From: Ornithinicoccus halotolerans
GTDB taxonomy: Bacteria; Actinomycetota; Actinomycetes; Actinomycetales; Dermatophilaceae
Direction of reading: 5' to 3'
DNA length: 37,991 bases
Assembly: GCF_009602535.1 (NCBI RefSeq)
Contig: NZ_WIQI01000021.1
Span: 1-37,991 of the forward strand
Under the pieces are notes generated by a model. That model did not search any database and was not told where the DNA came from. It saw only the letters and a program-made list of their open reading frames with translations. The position numbers and the translations under genes were made by a program. Shown here one piece after another: positions 27,589 through 37,991 of the stretch (position 1 is the first letter of the stretch; the number at the start of each line of letters is the position of its first letter).

Positions 27589-28959
27589 GTGATCCCCGCT
27601 TCGCCCGAGCCCGGGGCGGACCGGCGCGCGTCCTGCCCGACTGCTACCTCGGGGCTCGACCGCGCGCCCGCGCCCGCCGCGCCCCCGCCCGACGCCGCCC
27701 GTGACTGGCTGCTGGACCTGGTGCGGGTCGGGTCCGTGCTGGTCGTGGTGGTGCTGCACTGGCTCTACCTGCGGGTGACCCTGGTCGATGAGGTGCTCCA
27801 CACCGAGATCGCGCTGTCCGGACCCCTCCTCTGGGTGCTGAGCTGGCTGCTCCAGGTGATGCCGCTGTTCTTCGTCGCCGGCGGCTACGCGAACACCCTG
27901 GTGGTGGACCGCTCTCGAGCCGGCGCGGACGGGGCGACCCGGGCGGGCGCGACCCGGTTCGTCGCCGAGCGCGCCCGGCGGCTGCTGAGCCCGCTGCTGC
28001 TGCTCCTCGTCGTGGTGCTGGCCGTGACGCTCGCCATCAGCCGGCTGGACCCGGGCTCCGCGGCCCGGATCGCCGAGCGCGCGGGGAGCCACCTGTGGTT
28101 CCTCGGGGTGTTCCTGCTCTGCGCCGCGCTCGCGCCGGTGGCAGTACGGCTGCACGACCGGACCGGCCCGTGGACGGTCCCGGTATGCCTGCTGGCCGGC
28201 TCGCTGCTGGTGGACGCCCTCCGGTTCGGCGGCGCCCTCGGGCCGGGCGCGGGGACGTGGGCGAACCTGGCGCTGGTGTGGCTCTTCTGCCACCAGCTGG
28301 GCGTGGTCCACGCCCGGCGTGACCTGCAGAGGGCGGCAGGATGGGTCACGACCGCCCTGGGGACGGCCGCCGCGGCGCTGCTGCTGCTCCTCGTCGTGGC
28401 CGGTCCCTATCCGGTCGCCTCCATCGGGCTCGCGGACGTCCCCGAGGGCAACCTGCTGCCGCCCACCAGCGCGCTCGCGGTGCTCGCGGTCGCCCAGCTC
28501 TGCGTCCTGACGGCGCTGACCCGGGGCCGCTGGCGGCCCGGGCCCCGGCTGCGCGGGCTGCTGGGCTGGCTGAACCCGCGGCTGGTCCTCATCTACCTGT
28601 GGCACGTCCCGGCCCTGGGTGCGGTCACCTTCCTGGGCCTGCTCGCTCCCGGGTTGCTGCTCCCGGCGGGCGGCTGGGCGTGGTGGGCGCTGCGCCCGAT
28701 GTGGCTGGTGCTCGCCGGCGCGATGCTCTGGGTCCTGCTGACAGCGGCACTGGCGTGGGAGATACACCTGCGCCGGTTCGCGACGCGCACCTGGACGGTC
28801 ACCACCTCGCTCGCGGTCGTACTCGGCACCGTGGGTGCCGTCACCGCCTGGCGGGTCGGTGTCGGCCCGACCGCCGACTCCCTGCTGGGGCTGGCGCTGG
28901 TCGGGGCCGCCCTGCTGCTGCTCACCTCACCGGCGCGGCCGGAGAGCCCCCGCGCATGA
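27589..28959 (+). CDS. Membrane acyltransferase (acyltransferase 3-like)
   Basis: This 456-residue integral membrane protein has roughly ten hydrophobic spans. They start after a Pro/Ala-rich cytoplasmic N-terminus: DLVRVGSVLVVVVLHWLYL, PLLWVLSWLLQVMPLFFVAG and so on to LLGLALVGAALLLLTSP. The first span carries 'R-x(6)-VVVLHW' with a histidine where acyltransferase-3 (OafA/NodX) proteins have their catalytic His. FFVAGGYANTLVV and the WFLGVFLLCAALAP span fit the same family. Such proteins transfer acyl groups across the membrane onto surface sugars or lipids; the substrate is unknown. The stop overlaps mpg by ATGA, an odd partnership probably reflecting compact transcription rather than shared function. 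Confidence 0.8.
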   Translation: MIPASPEPGADRRASCPTATSGLDRAPAPAAPPPDAARDWLLDLVRVGSVLVVVVLHWLYLRVTLVDEVLHTEIALSGPLLWVLSWLLQVMPLFFVAGGYANTLVVDRSRAGADGATRAGATRFVAERARRLLSPLLLLLVVVLAVTLAISRLDPGSAARIAERAGSHLWFLGVFLLCAALAPVAVRLHDRTGPWTVPVCLLAGSLLVDALRFGGALGPGAGTWANLALVWLFCHQLGVVHARRDLQRAAGWVTTALGTAAAALLLLLVVAGPYPVASIGLADVPEGNLLPPTSALAVLAVAQLCVLTALTRGRWRPGPRLRGLLGWLNPRLVLIYLWHVPALGAVTFLGLLAPGLLLPAGGWAWWALRPMWLVLAGAMLWVLLTAALAWEIHLRRFATRTWTVTTSLAVVLGTVGAVTAWRVGVGPTADSLLGLALVGAALLLLTSPARPESPRA

Positions 28960-29639
28960 CGGCCGCACCCAGGGGCCGGCCCGACGGTGCCGACACCGCG
29001 CTGCCCCGGCAGTGGTTCGCCCGGACCGCCGTCGACCTGGCACCCGACCTGCTGGGCCGGCTCCTCGTCCACGGCGAGGTGGCGATCCGGCTGACGGAGG
29101 TCGAGGCGTACGAGGGCCAGCAGGACCCGGGGTCGCACGCCTACCGGGGCCCGACGCCCCGCAACCAGGTGATGTTCGGCGAGCCGGGTCACCTCTACGT
29201 CTACCTGAGCTACGGGATCCACAGCTGCGCCAACGTGGTGTGCGGCACGGACGGCCGAGCGTCTGCCGTGCTCCTGCGTGCCGGGGAGGTCGTCGCGGGC
29301 GAGGAGCTCGTGCGCGCCCGCCGCGAGCGGTCCGGGCGCCGGTGGCAGCACCACGAGCTGGTCAGGGGCCCGGGCCGGCTGGGGCAGGCGCTGGGCCTGC
29401 AGGTCGTCGACAACGGCACCGACCTGTGCGCTCCCGGCGGCGACAGCTGGCTCGCCGCCGGGAGCCCGCCGGCCCGCGCTGCCGTGATGTCCGGACCCCG
29501 CGTCGGGGTGAGCGGTCCGGGCGGTGACGCGAGCCGCTACCCCTGGCGGTTCTGGGTGGCCGGGGAGCCGAGCGTGTCGGTGTACCGCAGCGGCAAGGCG
29601 GCCCGCGTGTCACCGCGCCGCGCCGGTGAGGCAGGCTAG
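28956..29639 (+). CDS. mpg: DNA-3-methyladenine glycosylase (AAG/Mpg family)
   Basis: The 227-residue protein matches the AAG family. It has the DNA-contact and catalytic stretch RLTEVEAYEGQQDPGSHAYR (catalytic Glu in EVEAY), TPRNQVMFGEPGHLYVYLSY and IHSCANVVCG, followed by AVLLRAGEV and GPGRLGQALGL. It excises alkylated purines such as 3-methyladenine to start base excision repair. ATG 28956 overlaps the acyltransferase stop (ATGA). tyrS follows 36 bases on; argH-mpg-tyrS is a common actinobacterial order, here with the acyltransferase inserted. Confidence 0.93.
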   Translation: MTAAPRGRPDGADTALPRQWFARTAVDLAPDLLGRLLVHGEVAIRLTEVEAYEGQQDPGSHAYRGPTPRNQVMFGEPGHLYVYLSYGIHSCANVVCGTDGRASAVLLRAGEVVAGEELVRARRERSGRRWQHHELVRGPGRLGQALGLQVVDNGTDLCAPGGDSWLAAGSPPARAAVMSGPRVGVSGPGGDASRYPWRFWVAGEPSVSVYRSGKAARVSPRRAGEAG

Positions 29640-29675
29640 GGCCACTGCCCAACCGCACGAAGGGAACGACGGGAC

Positions 29676-30941
29676 GTGGAGAGCATCCTCGACGAGCTGC
29701 AGTGGCGGGGCCTGGTCGCGCAGTCCACCGACGAGGACGCGCTGCGGGCGGCGCTGGGGGACGGCCCGGTGACCGCCTACTGCGGCTTCGACCCCTCCGC
29801 GCCGTCGCTGCACTTCGGCAACCTGGTGCAGCTGGTCGTGCTGCGCCGGCTGCAGCGGGCCGGGCACCGGGTGATCTGCCTGGTGGGCGGGTCCACCGGG
29901 CAGATCGGTGACCCCAAGGCCACGGCCGAGCGCCAGCTGCGGCCCCGGGAGCACACCGCGGCCAACGTCGCGCGCATCAAGGATCTGGTGCGCCCCTTCC
30001 TGGACTTCGAGGGTGACAACCCCGCCCTACTGGTCGACAACCTGGACTGGACCGCGGGGCTGACGGTCCTGGACTTCCTGCGCGACATCGGCAAGCACTT
30101 CCGGGTCAACCAGATGATCCGCAAGGACGCCATCGCCGCCCGGCTGCAGAGCCAGGAGGGCATCTCCTACACCGAGTTCAGCTACCAGCTGCTGCAGGCG
30201 CTGGACTACCTGCACCTGTTCCGCGAGTACGGGTGCACGCTGCAGACCGGCGGCAGCGACCAGTGGGGCAACCTGACCGCCGGGGTGGACCTGGTCCACC
30301 GGGTGGAAGGTGCCTCGGTGCACGCGCTCACCACCCCGCTGCTCACCGACAGCGACGGCAACAAGCTGGGCAAGTCCGAGGGCAACGCGGTCTGGCTGTC
30401 GGCCGACATGTTCAGTCCCTACGCCTTCTACCAGTACTGGATCAACGTGGAGGACGCTTCGGTGATCCAGCTGCTGAAGGTGTTCACCGACCGCAACGCC
30501 GAGGACATCGCCGCGCTGGAGCGCTCCCTCGCTGAGCGGCCCCACCAGCGGGAGGCGCACCGCGCGCTCGCCGAGGACGTGACCACCCTCGTGCACGGAG
30601 CCGAGGAGACCGCGCGGGTGCGGCGGGCCAGTGAGGTGCTGTTCGGGCGCGGGGAACCAACGGAGCTGGACGAGCGCACCCTGCTCGACGCCACCGCCGA
30701 GCTGCCCCGGGCAACGCTGCCGGCCGGAGGCACCGTGGTCGACGCCCTCGTCGCGACCGGCCTGGTGCCGAGCAAGGGTGCCGCCCGGCGCACGATCGCC
30801 GAGGGTGGCGCCAGCCTCAACAACCAGCGGGTGCAGGACCCGGAGCAGCCGGTCGAGCCAGCCGACTTCCTGCACGGCAGGGTCGCCCTGGTGCGTCGGG
30901 GCCGCAAGAACCTGGCCGCGCTGCTCCCCGCCGAGGGCTAG
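29676..30941 (+). CDS. tyrS: Tyrosyl-tRNA synthetase
   Basis: The 421-residue protein is a TyrRS of the bacterial type with C-terminal S4 domain. The class I motifs are HFGN (46-49, the HIGH equivalent, in PSLHFGNL) and KLGKS (230-234, the KMSKS equivalent). YCGFDPSAPSLHFG and the tyrosine-binding SYQLLQALDYLHLF and GGSDQWGN segments are intact. The S4 RNA-binding domain covers the last ~65 residues (VPSKGAARRTIAEGGASLNN). GTG 29676 has a GAAGGGA ribosome site about ten bases upstream. It lies directly before the rrn operon, separated by a hairpin. Confidence 0.96.
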   Translation: MESILDELQWRGLVAQSTDEDALRAALGDGPVTAYCGFDPSAPSLHFGNLVQLVVLRRLQRAGHRVICLVGGSTGQIGDPKATAERQLRPREHTAANVARIKDLVRPFLDFEGDNPALLVDNLDWTAGLTVLDFLRDIGKHFRVNQMIRKDAIAARLQSQEGISYTEFSYQLLQALDYLHLFREYGCTLQTGGSDQWGNLTAGVDLVHRVEGASVHALTTPLLTDSDGNKLGKSEGNAVWLSADMFSPYAFYQYWINVEDASVIQLLKVFTDRNAEDIAALERSLAERPHQREAHRALAEDVTTLVHGAEETARVRRASEVLFGRGEPTELDERTLLDATAELPRATLPAGGTVVDALVATGLVPSKGAARRTIAEGGASLNNQRVQDPEQPVEPADFLHGRVALVRRGRKNLAALLPAEG

Positions 30942-30948
30942 GCCCCCC

Positions 30949-30979
30949 GCGACGACGGTCCGCAGGCCGCCGTCGCCGC
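30949..30979 (+). terminator. Candidate terminator hairpin after tyrS
   Basis: GCGACGACGG (30949-30958) and CCGTCGCCGC (30970-30979) pair at nine of ten positions around an 11-base loop, eight bases after the tyrS stop and just ahead of the rrn promoters. No U-tract. Confidence 0.45.
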
Positions 30980-30992
30980 GCGACCTGCGGAT

Positions 30993-31021
30993 TTGTCTCG
31001 TCCGGTGATGCGACGTAAAGT
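30993..31021 (+). promoter_or_regulatory. rrn promoter P1
   Basis: TTGTCT (30993-30998) and TAAAGT (31016-31021) are separated by 17 bases, a strong sigma-70-type promoter. The second rrn operon has a matching P1 at 37778. Confidence 0.65.
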
Positions 31022-31181
31022 ACAGATCCGCCAGCCCGCACGGGAGGCACGGACACCGCTCAGGTGGCCGGTCCCGAGGCTGGACCCCATCACTCCACAG
31101 TCGTCATGGACGTCCGACAACGGGCGCCTGGATGCCGACGACGGAGTGCTGCCCGGGACACCGGGGAGCGGACGGCCGGGT

Positions 31182-31211
31182 TTGAAGCCGGCCCGCCGGA
31201 TGGGGTAGCAT
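31182..31211 (+). promoter_or_regulatory. rrn promoter P2
   Basis: TTGAAG (31182-31187) and TAGCAT (31206-31211) with an 18-base spacer. The 77-bp sequence shared with the second rrn leader begins two bases after this -10, so the shared block coincides with the transcribed region. Confidence 0.6.
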
Positions 31212-31212
31212 A

Positions 31213-31289
31213 GAGAAGTTGCCCCGGCTGGGGTGCCTGCGAGTGTGGGTGTTCTGGCTGGTGTGTGTCCGATCCTTGAGAACTCAACA
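31213..31289 (+). repeat. 77-bp rrn leader repeat, copy 1
   Basis: Identical by eye to 37915-37991 at the window end. It starts GAGAAGTTGCCCCGGCTGGG and ends in the boxA-like TTGAGAACTCAACA. The bases just outside (A at 31212, G at 37914) differ. Confidence 0.92.
31276..31284 (+). promoter_or_regulatory. boxA-like antitermination element, rrn leader
   Basis: TTGAGAACT matches the actinobacterial rrn boxA core. The same nonamer recurs in the 16S-23S spacer (33335-33343) and in the second leader (37978-37986), as expected for Nus-factor antitermination sites. The remaining leader, about 31308-31486, is low in GC and has no gene that I can see. Confidence 0.5.
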
Positions 31290-31293
31290 GCGT

Positions 31294-31307
31294 GCCAAAA
31301 ATCGACG
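31294..31307 (+). other. 5' arm of the 16S precursor processing stem
   Basis: GCCAA (31294-31298) and ATCGACG (31301-31307) can pair with TTGGC (33098-33102) and CGTCGAT (33088-33094) in the spacer, with a small AA/TAG internal loop. This encloses the whole 16S rRNA and fits an RNase III processing stem. Confidence 0.5.
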
Positions 31308-31486
31308 CCAATATCCTCGTCGTGGGGATGGGTGTGTGCCTGCAGTGTGTGGGTGTGTGCCTGTTCCTTGATGAGATTTCTTTGGTTTGATGGATCGAGT
31401 CAGTTGACTCGTTCTGTTAAAGCCAGTTGTTCAGCCCTTTGTTGGGTTTTGGTTGTTGCCGGGCTTTGCCCTGGTTAACCGATACT

Positions 31487-36478
<4,992 letters not shown>

Positions 36479-36550
36479 ACAAAGATGCTACGCGTCCACT
36501 GTGTGGTTCCCGAGATACGGTCGGGAACAGCCCAACCACATCTCCATAGA

Positions 36551-36669
36551 GTTACGGCGGCCATAGCGAAGGGGAAACGCCCGGTCACATTCCGAACCCG
36601 GAAGCTAAGCCCTTCAGCGCCGATGGTACTGCACTGGCGACGGTGTGGGAGAGTAGGACACCGCCGGAC
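36551..36669 (+). rRNA. rrf: 5S ribosomal RNA
   Basis: About 119 bases starting GTTACGGCGGCCATAGCG, with CCCGGTCACATTCCGAACCC in loop B/C and ending GGACACCGCCGGACA. The termini pair (CGGCGG with CCGCCG). It is the last gene of the operon, 72 bases after 23S. Confidence 0.95.
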
Positions 36670-36681
36670 AATCATTCCCGG

Positions 36682-36729
36682 GAGCCCCGGGGACCGAAGG
36701 CCACCAGGCCCGCACGGTCCCCGGGGCTC
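36682..36729 (+). terminator. rrn operon terminator
   Basis: GAGCCCCGGGGACCG (36682-36696) and CGGTCCCCGGGGCTC (36715-36729) form a perfect 15-bp stem with an 18-base loop, about a dozen bases after 5S rRNA. It has no U-tract, the 'I-shaped' style common in high-GC actinobacteria. The stretch 36730-36874 beyond holds nothing that I recognise. Confidence 0.85.
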
Positions 36730-36874
36730 ACCGCTGTCCAGCACCAGAACCAGAATCACCCCACCCCACCAGCGGCCCCCGCGGGGAAGTGACGCCGCTA
36801 CCGCAGGTGGGTTCGCGTCCGGGTGTCGCCAGCCGGCAGGGTGCCGCAGAGCTGTGTCGGCGCAGGAGCCAGGC

Positions 36875-37264
36875 CTACTTGAGGGCAGCGATCTGGATCA
36901 GGTTGCCGCAGGTGTCGTCGAAGACGGCGGTGACCACTGGCCCCAGGTCGGTCGCCTCCTGGGTGAACTCGACGCCCAGCCCCTTGAGCCGCTGCACTTC
37001 TGCGTACACGTCGTCGACGGCGAACTGGGTGAACGGGATGCCGTCGTCGACGAGGGCCTGCTTGAAGGGCGTTGCCGCGGGATGGCCGTCCGGTTCGAGG
37101 AGCAGCTCGACCCCGTCCGGGTCGGCGGGGGAGACCACGGTGAGCCAGCGTGCGGCGCCGGCGGGCTCGTCGGTCTTCTTCAGGAAGCCCAGCTTCTCGG
37201 TGTAGAAGGCCAGGGCCTTGGCCTGGTCGTCCACGAGCACGCTGGTGAGGTTGATCCGGATCAC
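36875..37264 (-). CDS. VOC-family (glyoxalase/bleomycin-resistance-like) protein
   Basis: The 129-residue protein has one pair of VOC beta-alpha-beta-beta-beta units. The first unit is VIRINLTSVLVDDQAKALAF through VELLLEPDG and the second is GIPFTQFAVDDVYAEVQRLK through DDTCGNLIQIAAL. Potential metal ligands lie at the usual strand ends (E in VELLLE). Such proteins bind or convert small molecules; the substrate is unknown. GTG 37264 has an AGAGGAG ribosome site. It starts two bases after the ArsR-type gene's stop, so the two form an operon, and an inducer handled by the VOC protein may be sensed by the regulator. Confidence 0.82.
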   Translation of the reverse strand: MIRINLTSVLVDDQAKALAFYTEKLGFLKKTDEPAGAARWLTVVSPADPDGVELLLEPDGHPAATPFKQALVDDGIPFTQFAVDDVYAEVQRLKGLGVEFTQEATDLGPVVTAVFDDTCGNLIQIAALK

Positions 37265-37266
37265 GG

Positions 37267-37557
37267 CTATGACTCCTCTGGATGGGTGGGCCACCGCTCG
37301 AGGACCGAGCGCAGCGGCCTGGTGTCGATGTGGTGGAACTTGTAGCGGCCCTGGCGCCGGGTGTGCACCAGACCGGCCTGTTCGAGGACCGCGAGGTGCT
37401 GTGAGATGGCCTGCCGCGAAGAGGCCAGGCCGTGCCGCATCGTCAGTCGGCCGCAGATCTCGAACAGCGTCTGACCATCCCTGGCGGTGAGCTCGTCGAG
37501 GATGATGCGTCGCGTCGAGTCGCCGATGGCCTTGAACAGCTCGGGCTCGTCCTCCAC
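37267..37557 (-). CDS. ArsR-family winged-helix transcriptional regulator
   Basis: This 96-residue regulator starts VEDEPELFKAIGDSTRRIIL (the ArsR 'LFKALGDxTRxxIL' helix). It has the recognition helix in SSRQAISQHLAVLEQAGLV and a wing at RRQGRYKFHHI. There is no CxC metal motif, so metal sensing is unlikely; it resembles the SdpR/ArsR-like regulators paired with VOC or SRPBCC proteins. GTG 37557 is chosen because the -10 (TATAAC) ends six bases upstream. The longer TTG-started version would lie across the promoter and operator. Autoregulation through the inverted repeat in the promoter spacer is likely. It sits between two rrn operons. Confidence 0.85.
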   Translation of the reverse strand: MEDEPELFKAIGDSTRRIILDELTARDGQTLFEICGRLTMRHGLASSRQAISQHLAVLEQAGLVHTRRQGRYKFHHIDTRPLRSVLERWPTHPEES

Positions 37558-37563
37558 GAACCC

Positions 37564-37593
37564 GTTATATGCAAGTGAGCACTTGCCTGTCAA
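37564..37593 (-). promoter_or_regulatory. ArsR-VOC promoter with operator in the spacer
   Basis: On the minus strand, TTGACA (complement 37588-37593) and TATAAC (37564-37569) are 18 bases apart. The spacer holds GCAAGTGCTCACTTGC (37571-37586), a 7-bp inverted repeat with two central bases, the size of an ArsR-family operator. GTG follows the -10 by six bases, so the message is leaderless. Confidence 0.7.
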
Positions 37594-37777
37594 GGGGCCG
37601 ACTGCCGCCCTCTCGGCGCGTGCCGGGCCGCGACCGGGAATGTCCCGCCCCCGGTCGGTGTTGTCCCGCAGGAGCGGAGGACGCCCGCGGCCAGGCCAGG
37701 AATGGCGCTGCGATCAGGGGCGTTGCACCCGCTCACGGCCGCCCGTACGGGCGACCAGAGGAGAGGTGCACGCCGAT
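37594..37777. other. Intergenic region upstream of the second rrn operon
   Basis: No convincing gene is seen. GGCCGCCCGTACGGGCGACC (about 37737-37756) contains a GCCCGTACGGGC palindrome that could be a hairpin or binding site. Small open frames here lack ribosome sites and are treated as chance. Confidence 0.5.
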
Positions 37778-37806
37778 TTGGCTCCGTCCAGGACGGCTGG
37801 TAATGT
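37778..37806 (+). promoter_or_regulatory. Second rrn operon, promoter P1
   Basis: TTGGCT (37778-37783) and TAATGT (37801-37806) with a 17-base spacer. It mirrors P1 of the first operon (TTGTCT, 17, TAAAGT). Confidence 0.55.
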
Positions 37807-37883
37807 CTTTCCTCGCGCCGCAGGGACATGAGCCCGGTGAGCGCAGCGCCTCCTCGCCTGCACGGCAGGCCGCGCCGGCCCGA

Positions 37884-37913
37884 TTGGCGCCGGAACGGAC
37901 CGGAGGATAGACT
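37884..37913 (+). promoter_or_regulatory. Second rrn operon, promoter P2
   Basis: TTGGCG (37884-37889) and TAGACT (37908-37913) with an 18-base spacer, the same spacing as the first P2. The shared leader begins two bases after the -10 in both. Confidence 0.6.
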
Positions 37914-37914
37914 G

Positions 37915-37991
37915 GAGAAGTTGCCCCGGCTGGGGTGCCTGCGAGTGTGGGTGTTCTGGCTGGTGTGTGTCCGATCCTTGAGAACTCAACA
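37915..37991 (+). repeat. 77-bp rrn leader repeat, copy 2 (start of a second rrn operon)
   Basis: Identical to 31213-31289 and running to the last base of the window, including the boxA-like TTGAGAACT (37978-37986). It implies a second rRNA operon in the same orientation beginning here. The 16S gene would start about 200 bases beyond the window. Confidence 0.85.

Overview
The window is very GC-rich chromosomal DNA from an actinomycete (Actinomycetota). The evidence is GTG starts, TANNNT -10 boxes, the gene orders glnA2-glnE, infC-rpmI-rplT-pheST and argRH-mpg-tyrS, GuaB1, PpgK, and an actinobacterial 16S rRNA. A Geodermatophilaceae/Frankiales-like organism is my guess from general impression; family rank is not proven here. 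Nearly everything is core housekeeping. There is no phage, CRISPR array, transposase or tRNA gene that I can see.

Layout. 1-2174: a divergent pair, YaaA (cut by the window edge) and an RNB-domain ribonuclease. 2238-2628: RNase P RNA on the minus strand. 2673-4131: a ribbon-helix-helix (HicB/Arc-like) gene translationally coupled to a DUF4097 beta-repeat protein, behind a three-site operator. 4157-7234: a metallo-beta-lactamase-fold hydrolase divergent from guaB1, then a GNAT acetyltransferase. 7245-9611: map-ppgK on the minus strand, a small conserved protein and an SRPBCC protein. 9730-11526: nadE, divergent from the glnA2-glnE operon (11582-15936). 15946-18118: an orphan protein, a HisA-like protein and an SseB-family protein, all overlapping by GTGA. 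18249-19852: a long structured leader and infC-rpmI-rplT, with infC starting at ATC. 19896-24481: a TrmH-family methyltransferase and pheST. 24553-27543: an SDR oxidoreductase, argR (with an ARG box) and argH. 27589-30941: a membrane acyltransferase, mpg and tyrS. 30993-36729: a complete rrn operon (two promoters, 16S, 23S, 5S, terminator). 36875-37557: an ArsR-type regulator and a VOC protein. 37778-37991: the promoters and first 77 transcribed bases of a second rrn operon in the same orientation.

How it works together. The window is dominated by translation genes (IF3, L35, L20, PheRS, TyrRS, MetAP, rRNA, RNase P), nitrogen/arginine metabolism (GlnA2, GlnE, ArgR, ArgH) and nucleotide/cofactor supply (GuaB1, NadE). 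The strongest global signal is promoter architecture. At about fourteen genes a TANNNT-like -10 box ends 6 to 8 bases before the start codon, so the mRNA is predicted to begin at the start codon (leaderless). Genes without such a box (hicB-like, ppgK, infC, rpmI, rplT, tyrS) carry a Shine-Dalgarno sequence instead, which makes the start choices below unusually well supported.

I did not find a clearly new multi-gene system. The best leads are the RHH/DUF4097 cassette with its 11-bp-phased operator, the infC leader with a long-range 16-nt stem, the divergent HisA-like protein, the arg locus lacking argCJBDF and argG, and the tandem second rrn operon. The 77-bp terminal repeat also looks like an assembly-graph junction.
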